A DNA stretch of 41,036 bases, taken from positions 1 to 41,036 of the forward strand of contig CAYWVO010000029.1 in assembly GCA_964461835.1 (NCBI GenBank), in the 5' to 3' direction. A model generated the notes under the pieces. It was not told where the DNA came from. It made no database searches and saw only the letters and a program-made list of their open reading frames with translations. Positions 1 through 8,645 of the stretch are shown here, piece after piece (positions within the stretch are counted from its first letter, which is position 1; each line of letters begins with the position of its first letter). Made by a program: the position numbers and the translations under genes. The DNA is from CAYWVO01 sp964461835 (GTDB lineage: Bacteria; Zixibacteria; MSB-5A5; WJJR01; JAJRUJ01).

Positions 1-1109
1 AATGCTCGAGCTAACCCAATTGGTACTGCATTCCCAATCTGCCGGTATTTCGATTGCGTGGTTCCGCAAAAATGCCAAGTTTTCGGAAACTGTTGAATAA
101 CAGCACATTCTTGGATACTAAGTGGTCGTAATTTGCGAGGATGACACATGCCGCTGGCTTTCTGTACCATAGAGGTAAGAATGGTGGGCGAAGGTTTCTC
201 AAATGACAACCGTCGCCAGAATCCCACTTTTCCTCCAGACGCATGCATGGCGTTTCCCATAACCAATTTTTGAATCTCGGGCGGAAGGTCTCTCCAATTT
301 TGTCCTTCTCGTAGCATACTGAAAATTTCTTTCCTCTTCGGGGAATATTCTAAGTATTCGTGTTCAGTCCCATTAAGTCCAGCAATTGCATCACCTAATG
401 TCCTCGCCGCTGGCAAATCGTCAAATCGGAAGAATCGCGAACCCTCATATACTCTTGCAGGTTTTTTCCCGCGCGGAAATTCATACCTATGAGTCGGTTC
501 AGGAGGCTGCCACGCATTATGTGGTTCTCTGATAGCCACAAAGAAGACTCGTTGTCGTGTTTGGGGTGTACCATAGTTCACGGCATCCACGAGGACTTTC
601 AAACAATGATAACGGATATCTTCGAACTGACTCTGGATAAAACGAATTACACTGCCAGGCATTTCTCTTTCCGAATAGCTTTTTTTCAGAAGACGTTCTT
701 TCAATGGGACATGTTCGAGCGCTGCTGAGAGAATACCCCGCACATTCTCGATTAGAACCAACCGCGGCTTGAATTCCCTAACGAAATCAAAATAGCTCCT
801 AATGATATCTCCTCTTGGATCATTCAGTGCTCCGCGCCTACCTGCGGTAGAATACGCCTGACATGGTGGCCCACCGGCTAAAAGATCAAGCTTACCCCGC
901 TTCAATCCCAAGGAACAGCGCAGGCTACCAGGATCAACGTCCCGGATATCCCCTTCATACAAATCTATATTTGGTACATTTAAACGCAGCGTTTCACAAC
1001 AATCACGATCAATCTCAATAGCGTGGAGAACTTCGAAACCAGCCTTCTCCAGCCCGATATCGAGACCGTAGACCCCGGTAAATAGACTTATCGCACTGTA
1101 TTTTCCCAT
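1..1109 (-). CDS. DNA (cytosine-5-)-methyltransferase, 3' end outside window
   Basis: C5 cytosine DNA methyltransferase. It transfers a methyl group from SAM to cytosine within a recognition site. Translation from the ATG at 1107-1109 gives 369 residues with no stop before the window edge, so the C-terminus is missing. Motif I (SLFTGVYGLDIGLEKAGF) is at residues 8-25. Motif IV, with catalytic Cys83 in GGPPCQAYS, is at 79-87. Motif VI (ENVRG) is at 121-125, motif VIII (QTRQRVFF) at 183-190, and motif X (QIGNAVP) at 357-363, so nearly the whole catalytic core is present and intact. The target recognition region lies between about 195 and 330. The gene is visibly AT-richer than most of the window, which suggests horizontal transfer. 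No restriction endonuclease is visible; a partner could lie beyond position 1. The recognition sequence cannot be read from the protein. Confidence 0.93.
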   Translation of the reverse strand, partial: MGKYSAISLFTGVYGLDIGLEKAGFEVLHAIEIDRDCCETLRLNVPNIDLYEGDIRDVDPGSLRCSLGLKRGKLDLLAGGPPCQAYSTAGRRGALNDPRGDIIRSYFDFVREFKPRLVLIENVRGILSAALEHVPLKERLLKKSYSEREMPGSVIRFIQSQFEDIRYHCLKVLVDAVNYGTPQTRQRVFFVAIREPHNAWQPPEPTHRYEFPRGKKPARVYEGSRFFRFDDLPAARTLGDAIAGLNGTEHEYLEYSPKRKEIFSMLREGQNWRDLPPEIQKLVMGNAMHASGGKVGFWRRLSFEKPSPTILTSMVQKASGMCHPRKLRPLSIQECAVIQQFPKTWHFCGTTQSKYRQIGNAVPIGLARA

Positions 1110-1247
1110 CATTACATCCTACATCACAAAAAGCGTCGGGGCATCATTTGATGTCAATCAATTTTCTATTAAATTTCGCAACAATGAGGAAACAAAGGTA
1201 ACTAACTGCACATTACCAACTTAGATCGATGGATTAGGGCTTATGAT

Positions 1248-1320
1248 TCCCGCATGTGGCTGGCATGCCCCTGATCTGAGGGAGAGCTAACAGCGATCCC
1301 GGAGATCAGGATTTCCAAGC
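1248..1320 (+). repeat. Interspersed hairpin repeat, copy 1
   Basis: Outer stem CCTGATCT (1270-1277) pairs with AGATCAGG (1303-1310). Inside it, after a symmetric GA/GG internal loop, GGGA pairs with TCCC and a GC/GC pair closes the loop. The same design recurs at 27729-27771 and 28009-28049. This copy is the most diverged. Orientation is arbitrary because the unit is palindromic. Confidence 0.75.
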
Positions 1321-1445
1321 GCGCTGGGATCCGGTGGCCCGGATCAACGCCCCTAGAAACCCTGGGCCAAAGGGGTTTGTTGAGAAAGTGGTGTTATCAG
1401 ATTTGTGGTAGGTGGACGTTCTCCGCCGCGGCGGACGCGGCATAC

Positions 1446-1494
1446 CGAGAAACCCGGCATCTGCAAATCGTTTGGGATGGTGTCGGGTTTCTCG
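1446..1494. repeat. Perfect 11-bp inverted repeat
   Basis: CGAGAAACCCG at 1446-1456 is the exact reverse complement of CGGGTTTCTCG at 1484-1494, with a 27-nt loop. A related string (ccgagaaacccg after a GC-rich ccgccgcggcg block) occurs near 30660-30700, so this is part of a dispersed intergenic repeat, not a dedicated terminator. It has no T-tract. Confidence 0.6.
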
Positions 1495-1646
1495 TCCGGC
1501 CCGCTGGGGCGGATCGGCATCGGAACACCGACCTACTCCAAATCCCGTGGATCTGGCTTTTCAACACGCCCAGTTAGCCGAAGTCCCGCTGTTGCGTCCA
1601 AAATGCGTCTTCAGCGCACAAGGATATCAACAAGTGATTGGCTTGC

Positions 1647-2039
1647 CTACTGCATTGCCGACTCCTCGGCTGTTTCTGCGGGTTGAAAGAGCGGATTGAT
1701 ATCCATGTAGATCTGATATTTTGTGACCTTGGTGCCGTCCATGTCGAGGATATCGGCGAACGGCAGCGTTACCTGACTGCCATCGAGACGCGTATACGTC
1801 ACGGTGCCGCGACAGAAGACGCAGTCGGGATGAAACCAGTTCCCGTCGATAGTGTGGTCCAGTGCGGAGATACTGTTGAAGAACCCGGCCACCACCTCGC
1901 GAATCGCCTCTTTCCCGTTTGCCGGCGGCGCATTGCCGAAAATCAAGGTTCCGTTCTCGGTGAAGTACGCGGTGAATCCATCAGCGTCCTTAGCGTCGAT
2001 TGTCGCGAACAGTTCTTGTACCCATTGTGGTGTGGTCAT
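1647..2039 (-). CDS. SnoaL-like / NTF2-fold protein
   Basis: A 130-residue single-domain protein of the SnoaL-like (NTF2 fold) superfamily. The N-terminal helix pattern WVQELFATIDAKDADGF, then YFTENGTLIFGN and the HTIDGNW...VTYTRLDG strand pattern, are typical of this cone-shaped fold. Members include ketosteroid isomerase-like enzymes, polyketide cyclases and many small-ligand binders of unknown role. The start at 2039 has a GGGGA ribosome site upstream. The gene follows the kinase gene on the same strand after 25 bp, so the two could be cotranscribed. The substrate cannot be inferred. Confidence 0.75.
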   Translation of the reverse strand: MTTPQWVQELFATIDAKDADGFTAYFTENGTLIFGNAPPANGKEAIREVVAGFFNSISALDHTIDGNWFHPDCVFCRGTVTYTRLDGSQVTLPFADILDMDGTKVTKYQIYMDINPLFQPAETAEESAMQ

Positions 2040-2064
2040 TAGTACATCCCCTGTATCCCGATGG

Positions 2065-5000
2065 TTAAGCGGTTTTTCTCAGATTAGCCAGCCGCTGCCG
2101 GGCATCCTCCAACCCCATTAGACCCTCGTCGGCGTCCTGCCAGCGCTTGAGGAACGTTTCATACTCACGAATGGCGTCCTCTTTCCGCCCGGTTTCCTCA
2201 TAGGCGATGCCCAAATAATAATGTGCCGACACGGCATCGAACGGACTGGGCCAGAAGATATTCTCAATTGTACTAGTGAATCGTTCCAGATACAGGATAG
2301 CCTTCGCGGGCTGTCCGGCACCGAGGTATGCCTGGGCGAGCAGGTACTCCGCCCGCGGCCGCCACATCCGGACGGCGAATGCCTGTGCGTCCGTCAAGAT
2401 TGCGATCGCTCGTTGGTAGTCCCCCTCCTCCATCGCAACTTCCGCGGAGGCCTGCGCGAAACTCGCCCGGAGACCAACATCATCTGCGTTACTGATCACC
2501 GGTTCCAGTCGCTGCAATATCTTCGTAGCTTCCTGAAAATCGCCGGTACATGCCAAGAGTACTGCCTTTACGTCGGAGTACCGCATTGGGTCATCAGGGT
2601 ATTTCTGTCGATGCAAAAAAGATACTTCGTCCAGCACAATCAATGCGGAATCATACATTCCCCGCTGCCGCAGCACATGACTCTCAACGGCCAGCTTTTC
2701 CAGGCCTCCATACGATGATTTCGTTACCTGCTCCAGCCGGTCGGCGACAATTCCTTCTTCCAGCACCCGACACACCTCCGCCAGTTGCCCCCGGTATTGA
2801 TACGGCAATGCCAGGAAAAACCGACCCAAGACCCGGACTTCCGGGTCGGGGTCATTGAGCAGGACGCGGATGCAACTGTCCGCGGCAGCATAATTGCCAC
2901 GCTCCAGTTCCACGACAGCGAGGCCTTTCAGGGCATTTTCGAATCCGGAATCTTTGCGCAACGCTTCCCGATACGAGTTGGCGGCGAGGTCCAGTTTGCC
3001 AGCGGCTGCGGCAATCTCTGCCCGCGAGTCGTAAGGATTCGGTTCATCAGGAACCACGGCGATATAGCGATCGATCATCTCCAACGCTTTGTCGTATTGC
3101 CGCAGGTCTTTGCAGGCGTAGGCCATCATATTGAGGGCCGTTCGATCCAGCGGATCGATTTCGAGGACGCGTTCAAGATACTCCAGGCCCGTCTCAACTT
3201 CGAGCTTTTGCCGCCCGTACAAGTCTGCGAGTGCCATGTGGGCGAGCTTTTCCTCGGGATATTTCGCAACGAGCTGTTCCAGCGTGGCGATTGCAGCATC
3301 CAGGTCACCGGCGACTTCGTCCGCCCGTGCCAGAATGTACATTCGTTGTAGCTGATTAACCTGGTCGGAGTACCGCATCGCTTTGCGGATATACTCCTTC
3401 TGTTCATCTGTCTGAACAGTGCGGTTGGGAATCGACAGGCGGAAATAGGCCATGGCAAACGTTGAGTCAATTTCGATGGCCCGGAGAAAGCGCTCTTTAG
3501 CTTCCTTGCGGTACATTTTGTTGGCAAACTCGATACCCTCCAGATACAATCGATATGCTTCCTGCGAATGCGTCATCGCGTCCGCGAGGTTTTTCCCTCC
3601 AGCCGAGACGGCGGATGCCGGGACAGAGAGATCTTCGCGCAATTCGTCGGTCAATCGATCGACCAGGACAAAGATATCTTCGCCCTCCTCACCGGTGGAG
3701 CGCTGGGAGGCCTCCACCTGGCCGGAGGTAACATCGATCACCTGTGTAGTGATAATGATCCGTGGTGCGGTCTGGAGGATACTGCCGACCATCATCCAGG
3801 AGGCATTTGCCCGTTGGGCGACCTGGGTGGCGGTCTGCCGGTCGATTTGCCGCTCACCTTCTTTGCCGAGTTGCTTAAGGATATCGTACAGCCGCTGACT
3901 TGAGAGAACAGAAAGTCCTTTTGCATCAGTCATCCCGGTGATTAGCAAGTTGGCGACAATTTCGCCGAGTCGTAAGCTGTCGGTGGGATCGGCCAGGTTT
4001 TCAAAATAGAGAATTGCCAGGCGATTTTCCGCGGCCTCAGCTGTCTGGGTGGGTTTAACTTCAACCTGCCAAGGCCTTAGGATCAAGGCAATGGCGATGA
4101 TGGCCACCAATGCGCCCGCAGACAGGAGGATATTTCGTACACGATTTTTTGTGGGCACACGGATGCCTGCGGCAACCCGTGAGATGTCGGAGGATATACC
4201 CGATTCCAGCAGGCGTTTTTCCCGCAGCAGGTCTGCCCGCAAATCCGCTGCAGTCTGATACCGCATTGCCGGGTCCTTTTCCAGCAGTTTATCAATAATC
4301 CGCTGTACACCCTCCGGGACCGCGGCTTTGAAGCGTGCCAGAGGTTCCGCCGTCTCGGTGAGGATTGCCTGCACCGTGGCAGTTTCAGAATCTTTCCGAA
4401 ACGGGGTGCGACCGGCGATCAATTCATATAGAACGATCCCGAGTGAAAAGAGATCAGACCGTTCATCAGCTTTCTTCCCCTGTGCCTGTTCCGGCGCCAT
4501 ATATGCCGCGGTACCCACGGTTACGCCGGCGCGCGTGAGTCGTTCGGTTCCTTCGATGGTCGCCAGCCCGAAATCGAGAATTTTCGGACGACCGTCCGCA
4601 TCTAGCATGATGTTCTTAGCTTTAATATCACGATGGGTGATTCCCTCGCTGTGAGCCTTGGCAAGACCATCAGCTGCTTGGGCAATGATATCGAGCACGT
4701 CCTCTATTGGCTGAGGTTCCTCATGCGCGTACTGGTGTAGTGTCGGGCCGACAATATATTCCATGGCGATATACGGCCGGTTCTGGTATTCACCGACTTC
4801 GTGGATCGTCACGATGCTGGGGTGACTGAGCCTGGCGGTCGCCTGAGCTTCCCGCGAAAACCGGGCTTTAGCAGCCTCATCGTCCATGAACCGCTGTGGC
4901 AGGAACTTCAACGCCAGTTTGCGGTTGAGCTTGGTATCGCGGGCGAGATATACTTCCCCCATGCCACCGGAAGCGATCTTCTCTTCAATAGTGTATTGCC

Positions 5001-5070
5001 CGACAGTTGTTCCGGCGGAGAACAGATGGTAGGTTTCGGTCTTATCGTCGCGCGGTTCATGCCCCGTCAT
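2065..5070 (-). CDS. Transmembrane Ser/Thr protein kinase with TolB-like and TPR domains
   Basis: A 1001-residue Hanks-type kinase. The glycine loop is ASGGMGEV (residues 33-40), the ATP lysine K55 (LALKFL), the catalytic loop HRDIK (146-150), the Mg-binding DFG (166-168) and the APEQA motif (192-196), so the kinase should be active. A single TM helix at about 313-334 separates the cytosolic kinase from a part outside the membrane. That part starts with a TolB/FlgO-like segment (RLAILYFENL, from about 350) and continues as a long series of TPR helices to the C-terminus. The ATG at 5070 is preferred over the one at 5100 because AAGGAGG sits 6 bases upstream of it. The family is common in FCB-group and myxobacterial genomes. 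The TPR half presumably binds partner proteins or ligands; the target is unknown. Confidence 0.92.
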   Translation of the reverse strand: MTGHEPRDDKTETYHLFSAGTTVGQYTIEEKIASGGMGEVYLARDTKLNRKLALKFLPQRFMDDEAAKARFSREAQATARLSHPSIVTIHEVGEYQNRPYIAMEYIVGPTLHQYAHEEPQPIEDVLDIIAQAADGLAKAHSEGITHRDIKAKNIMLDADGRPKILDFGLATIEGTERLTRAGVTVGTAAYMAPEQAQGKKADERSDLFSLGIVLYELIAGRTPFRKDSETATVQAILTETAEPLARFKAAVPEGVQRIIDKLLEKDPAMRYQTAADLRADLLREKRLLESGISSDISRVAAGIRVPTKNRVRNILLSAGALVAIIAIALILRPWQVEVKPTQTAEAAENRLAILYFENLADPTDSLRLGEIVANLLITGMTDAKGLSVLSSQRLYDILKQLGKEGERQIDRQTATQVAQRANASWMMVGSILQTAPRIIITTQVIDVTSGQVEASQRSTGEEGEDIFVLVDRLTDELREDLSVPASAVSAGGKNLADAMTHSQEAYRLYLEGIEFANKMYRKEAKERFLRAIEIDSTFAMAYFRLSIPNRTVQTDEQKEYIRKAMRYSDQVNQLQRMYILARADEVAGDLDAAIATLEQLVAKYPEEKLAHMALADLYGRQKLEVETGLEYLERVLEIDPLDRTALNMMAYACKDLRQYDKALEMIDRYIAVVPDEPNPYDSRAEIAAAAGKLDLAANSYREALRKDSGFENALKGLAVVELERGNYAAADSCIRVLLNDPDPEVRVLGRFFLALPYQYRGQLAEVCRVLEEGIVADRLEQVTKSSYGGLEKLAVESHVLRQRGMYDSALIVLDEVSFLHRQKYPDDPMRYSDVKAVLLACTGDFQEATKILQRLEPVISNADDVGLRASFAQASAEVAMEEGDYQRAIAILTDAQAFAVRMWRPRAEYLLAQAYLGAGQPAKAILYLERFTSTIENIFWPSPFDAVSAHYYLGIAYEETGRKEDAIREYETFLKRWQDADEGLMGLEDARQRLANLRKTA

Positions 5071-5287
5071 GGATTCCTCCTTCACGAATGGCTCAGACAC
5101 TAATACGGAAGACCGAGCCGAGAAGTGAGATTAATTTTGTCCTATATACAAATGGATGATGGCGATGGCGGGATGGATTCGTTGCCCGCGGGCGGGGGTA
5201 CATCTTGCGTCAATCTCCAGTCCGATATAGATTGGCTGAATCCGAAAGCGGGACATAACTCTTTCCAGTGCTGGAAAGTTAGATGAT

Positions 5288-6424
5288 ATGATTTACGTCT
5301 TGTATTCCGACGACTATGAACTCTACCTGGGGGGCAATTACACCTCTGAAAAACGAGTTCTCTTGCAGCCAACTGAGCAATTGCTCGCGGCGTGCGAGTC
5401 GGCCGCCATCCCGATGACATTGTTCTGTGATGTCCTCTGTTTGCAATGTTACCGCGAGCACGGATTTCCCGACTTCCCCGCAGCAGTCGATCAGCAACTC
5501 CGCGGGGCGGTCGGTCGGGGTCACGATGTTCAGGCGCATGTCCATCCCCATTGGCTCGACACGACGATTGAGTACAATGCCGACCGGTCTACCCGGTATG
5601 CATTTGACCAGGCCTACTTTTTACTCGGCAACCGCCGCGAGGCAGATGAGACGCCATTTCGGACGCTTTGCACGGATATCTTTCGACGGGTACGCGAGTA
5701 CCTTGAGGACGTCATCACCCCGGTTGACCCGAAATACCAATGCCGGGCGTTCCGTGCCGGTGGATTCGGATTGCAGCCGCACGATCGGGCGATCATCGCC
5801 GCGCTGCTCGATGCCGGGTATCTCATCGATTCGTCAATTGTGCCGGGACTCCTGCTGGCCACCAATGTCAACCGCATCGATTTTCGGGAAGTGCCACGCT
5901 TTGGGAACTACTATTTGAATCCGGCGCGTGGCATACACCACGCTTCAACTTCCGGCCTGTTCGAGATACCGATAGCTGCCCTGCCGGCGGGGAAGGGACG
6001 TTGGTTATTGGCCAAGAATTTGGCAATGAGAATTGCGAACCGGCTGACCCGCAGACACCAAGTTCCTTCACGCGGGTACACTGTTCAATCGACCGAACGG
6101 CAGGTCCCGAACCAAAATCCATTGGCGCGAATTGCCGCTCACCTCCGTACTATCCGGCGGGGTCATATGATGTTGGAACTTTCGGCCAATCCGGAAACCA
6201 TGTTCGCTCTCGCTAAACGGTATATTCGCCGCTATTATTCGCAAAGCGAAGACGATCTCTTTTTTGCGGTGATCTGCCACTCCAAGAGCATCGATGATCG
6301 TCTATTGCGTTCACTCACCCGATTTCACCAACGGTTACAAGCACAGTATAGCGATGATATTGCAGCGATTACCTTCCGCCAAGTAGTCGAACGATTGGCC
6401 TCCAAAACGGGGCCGGTGGTATGA
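5288..6424 (+). CDS. Polysaccharide deacetylase-like protein
   Basis: A 378-residue protein with features of the NodB/carbohydrate esterase 4 fold. These are an N-terminal strand followed by an acidic pair (YSDDYE), a histidine pair in HVHPHW (about residues 84-89) that fits the metal-binding His motif, FRAGGF (about 155) in place of the usual RxPY motif, and a C-terminal ICHSKS segment. No signal peptide is seen, so it probably acts in the cytoplasm on an activated sugar or lipid-linked intermediate. Its stop overlaps the next gene's start (ATGA at 6421), indicating translational coupling to an AAC(3)-family acyltransferase. This pairing is usual in surface polysaccharide clusters. The precise substrate is unknown and activity is inferred. 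Confidence 0.65.
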   Translation: MIYVLYSDDYELYLGGNYTSEKRVLLQPTEQLLAACESAAIPMTLFCDVLCLQCYREHGFPDFPAAVDQQLRGAVGRGHDVQAHVHPHWLDTTIEYNADRSTRYAFDQAYFLLGNRREADETPFRTLCTDIFRRVREYLEDVITPVDPKYQCRAFRAGGFGLQPHDRAIIAALLDAGYLIDSSIVPGLLLATNVNRIDFREVPRFGNYYLNPARGIHHASTSGLFEIPIAALPAGKGRWLLAKNLAMRIANRLTRRHQVPSRGYTVQSTERQVPNQNPLARIAAHLRTIRRGHMMLELSANPETMFALAKRYIRRYYSQSEDDLFFAVICHSKSIDDRLLRSLTRFHQRLQAQYSDDIAAITFRQVVERLASKTGPVV

Positions 6425-7386
6425 TTGCCAAAATCTCCGCTGTGTTGCACTCGCTGTTGCCGGCGTCCGTGTATGGGATCGTTCGCGGTGTCTACCGTCG
6501 ACTCCGCTCGACACTGCGGCGCGCCAGACGTTCGACCACGGCCCCGATTACCTTGGAGAAATTGCAGGAATCGCTGCGCAAAGCGGGTATTCAACCGGGT
6601 GATACGGTTATGGTGCATTCATCGATGTCGCGGATTGGGAACGTCGACGGGGGAGTCGAAACGGTTATCCGGAGCTTCATTGAGACAGTCGGTCCCAAGG
6701 GAACTGTGGTCATGCCCTGCTATGGCTCGGCTGAGGAGGTCCAGCAGGGCATGCAGGAAGGACGAATTGTTGACCTGCGAACTGCACGGTCGAACACCGG
6801 CATGGTTACCGAGGTATTCCGAACAACTCCCGGTGTGCGTCGGAGTTCTCATCCCTTTTCGTCGGTGTGCGCATGGGGCAGGCACCGGGATTATGTCATC
6901 ACTGATCATGCTGCAAGTCCGTATGTTTGCCATAAAAGCTCCCCAATCGCTCGCATTCGCGATCTGAACGCCACGATTGTCGGCATTGGGGTTCCAGCGG
7001 TGATTGGTTTTGGTGTGACACATCTTTTGGAGGAAGTAGATGATGACTTTCCATTCCCGGTGCATTCGCCACCTTTTACAGTCACCTATATACAGACTGA
7101 GGGAAACGAAGTTATCCGTGAAGTCTACCGTTATGATCCAGTGCGTGCGCAAACACGATTTGACCGGCCCGGCGGGCACTGGATTCGTGAACGGCTTACC
7201 GAGCATCTCACGCGACGTGGTATCTGTCGTTGGTTTACCTACGGTGACGCCGAGGCCTGGATGATGAACGCCCAACCGTTGTATGAGGAATTCCGTCGGC
7301 TCGTAGACAAAGGAATCACCGGCTACCTCACTCGGGAGGAATGGCTGGCCATGAATGAGGGCGATGAGAGCATTGATTCGTGGTAG
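6421..7386 (+). CDS. AAC(3)-family (Antibiotic_NAT) N-acetyltransferase
   Basis: A 321-residue member of the aminoglycoside 3-N-acetyltransferase / YokD family. VMVHSSMSRIG (about residues 64-74), GTVVMPCYG (93-101) and RRSSHPFSSVCAWG (about 140-153) are family hallmarks; these residues form the acetyl-CoA and acceptor pocket. The family includes true resistance enzymes but also many acyltransferases acting on amino sugars in surface glycan or natural product pathways. Coupling to the upstream deacetylase-like gene (4-bp overlap) favours a glycan role over resistance. The N-terminal 40 residues are basic and hydrophobic and lie outside the core domain. Confidence 0.8.
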   Translation: MIAKISAVLHSLLPASVYGIVRGVYRRLRSTLRRARRSTTAPITLEKLQESLRKAGIQPGDTVMVHSSMSRIGNVDGGVETVIRSFIETVGPKGTVVMPCYGSAEEVQQGMQEGRIVDLRTARSNTGMVTEVFRTTPGVRRSSHPFSSVCAWGRHRDYVITDHAASPYVCHKSSPIARIRDLNATIVGIGVPAVIGFGVTHLLEEVDDDFPFPVHSPPFTVTYIQTEGNEVIREVYRYDPVRAQTRFDRPGGHWIRERLTEHLTRRGICRWFTYGDAEAWMMNAQPLYEEFRRLVDKGITGYLTREEWLAMNEGDESIDSW

Positions 7387-7512
7387 GCGTTTTCCCCCTC
7401 TGCCCCGAACCGATATAATGTCAATCACCTGGCACATCGGCAACGCTACTTAGACGGGATAACAATGGCTTCCATGGTTTCTGGAACGCCACGAGAGAGG
7501 GGAGTGGGTGTG

Positions 7513-8583
7513 ATGACAACGGAATCGACCGGCAAGCCGAGTTTTCTGCATTTTACCGACGATGATGTCCTGGAGGATATGATTGCCGAACCCGACGCGT
7601 TCAGCCGGGAGGATGAAGCGGAGGATTCCGAGTTCTACGCCCAGCCGCGTCTGGTCGAGCATCTGGACGCTGCTGCCAGAGAACGGGTAACGGAATTATA
7701 TGCTTCTTTAATTGTTGAGCATCGACCGCATGTGTTGGATTTGATGGCTGCCGTCAGTTCGCACTTGCCGGAACACAAAGAGGCAGCCGAAGTAATTGGG
7801 CTCGGACTCAATGATCAAGAATTGCGGAAAAACAACCGTCTTACCCATTCAGTTACTCACGATTTGAATAGGAATCCGAGGCTGCCGTTCGATAATGAAC
7901 GCTTCGATGTCGTGCTTAATACCGTCTCGGTGCAATATCTCACCAACCCCCGAAAAATATTTGCCGAGGTCGACAGAATTCTGAAACCGGGTGGTTTGTT
8001 CGTCGTGGTCTTTTCCGATCGATCATTTCCGACCAAGGCGATCAAGGTATGGGAGCTATTGACCGCAGAAGAACGGATCAAACTAATCGCGAAATTCTTC
8101 CATGAAACCGGGATGTTCTTCGCACCGCAAAGTTATATTTCGCAGGGACAACCGCGTCCCAAAGACGATAAGTATGCTCATCTGGGCATTCCCAGCGATC
8201 CGATTTACGCAGTCTTCGCCGACAAAAAAGGCGGCGACCCGGATCGTCCCGCTCGTTCAGTGCCGCACAGCACCATGGCCTTGCCATCCGACGAGGAAAT
8301 TAAAAGGCGCAAAGCACCTACTGGGGAAACCATGCAATGTCCCTATTGTCAGAGTGAACTATATCGTTGGAGAATTACGGAGAATCCCTGGTCCACCTGG
8401 GACCACGATCTGTATGTGTGTCTGAATGATTCCTGCTCGTACCTGGTGCGCGGCTGGCAAGAAATGTATCGGCAGGGCAATTCCGGCACCAGTTATCGTC
8501 TGGTCTACGACCAGCAGAAAGACTCATTCTTGACCATCCCGATACCGAGTTTGAATGTGATCAAGGAATCGGTGGAGCAGTAG
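7513..8583 (+). CDS. Class I SAM methyltransferase with C-terminal zinc-ribbon domain
   Basis: In-frame ATGs exist at 7465 and 7474. The one at 7513 is chosen because GGGGAG lies 8 bases before it and the earlier 16 residues look non-conserved. The methyltransferase domain (about residues 40-240 of 356) has motif I in the form VLDLMAAVSSHLPE, then LPFDNERFDVVLNTVSVQYL, and ILKPGGLFVVVFSDRSFPTK. This form of motif I, without GxGxG, is typical of a widespread uncharacterised family. After a linker the C-terminal domain carries CPYC (about 275) and CLNDSC (about 305), a four-cysteine zinc ribbon that resembles small stand-alone Ogr/Delta-like proteins of deltaproteobacteria. It could act on a protein or small molecule; the substrate is unknown. 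It follows the acyltransferase gene after about 125 bp. Confidence 0.8.
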   Translation: MTTESTGKPSFLHFTDDDVLEDMIAEPDAFSREDEAEDSEFYAQPRLVEHLDAAARERVTELYASLIVEHRPHVLDLMAAVSSHLPEHKEAAEVIGLGLNDQELRKNNRLTHSVTHDLNRNPRLPFDNERFDVVLNTVSVQYLTNPRKIFAEVDRILKPGGLFVVVFSDRSFPTKAIKVWELLTAEERIKLIAKFFHETGMFFAPQSYISQGQPRPKDDKYAHLGIPSDPIYAVFADKKGGDPDRPARSVPHSTMALPSDEEIKRRKAPTGETMQCPYCQSELYRWRITENPWSTWDHDLYVCLNDSCSYLVRGWQEMYRQGNSGTSYRLVYDQQKDSFLTIPIPSLNVIKESVEQ

Positions 8584-8591
8584 CCGGTTCA

Positions 8592-8621
8592 TGTGGCGCA
8601 AATCCCCTGGGTCCCGCCACA
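8592..8621. terminator. Hairpin between convergent genes
   Basis: TGTGGCG (8592-8598) pairs perfectly with CGCCACA (8615-8621). It lies between the 3' ends of the convergent methyltransferase (plus) and membrane protein (minus) genes. There is no T-tract, so intrinsic termination is only possible, not demonstrated. Confidence 0.35.
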
Positions 8622-8645
8622 GCGGTGCATATGATCCAGCCTTCT

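Larger units (their letters stand above)
1110..1646. other. Gene-free stretch with palindromic repeats
   Basis: No supported gene lies between the methyltransferase start and the SnoaL-like gene. The left part (1110-1240) is AT-rich and probably holds the methyltransferase promoter. The right part holds one copy of a hairpin repeat also found at 27.7 and 28.0 kb, and a separate perfect 11-bp inverted repeat. ORFs here are short and show no recognisable protein features. Confidence 0.6.

Noticed and set aside
1638..2121. Plus-strand ORFs opposite the SnoaL-like gene
   Set aside because: They are antisense shadows; only the minus-strand frame has family features and a ribosome site.
6421..7386. 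Aminoglycoside resistance gene
   Set aside because: The family is right but the operon context points to glycan modification; resistance cannot be read from sequence.
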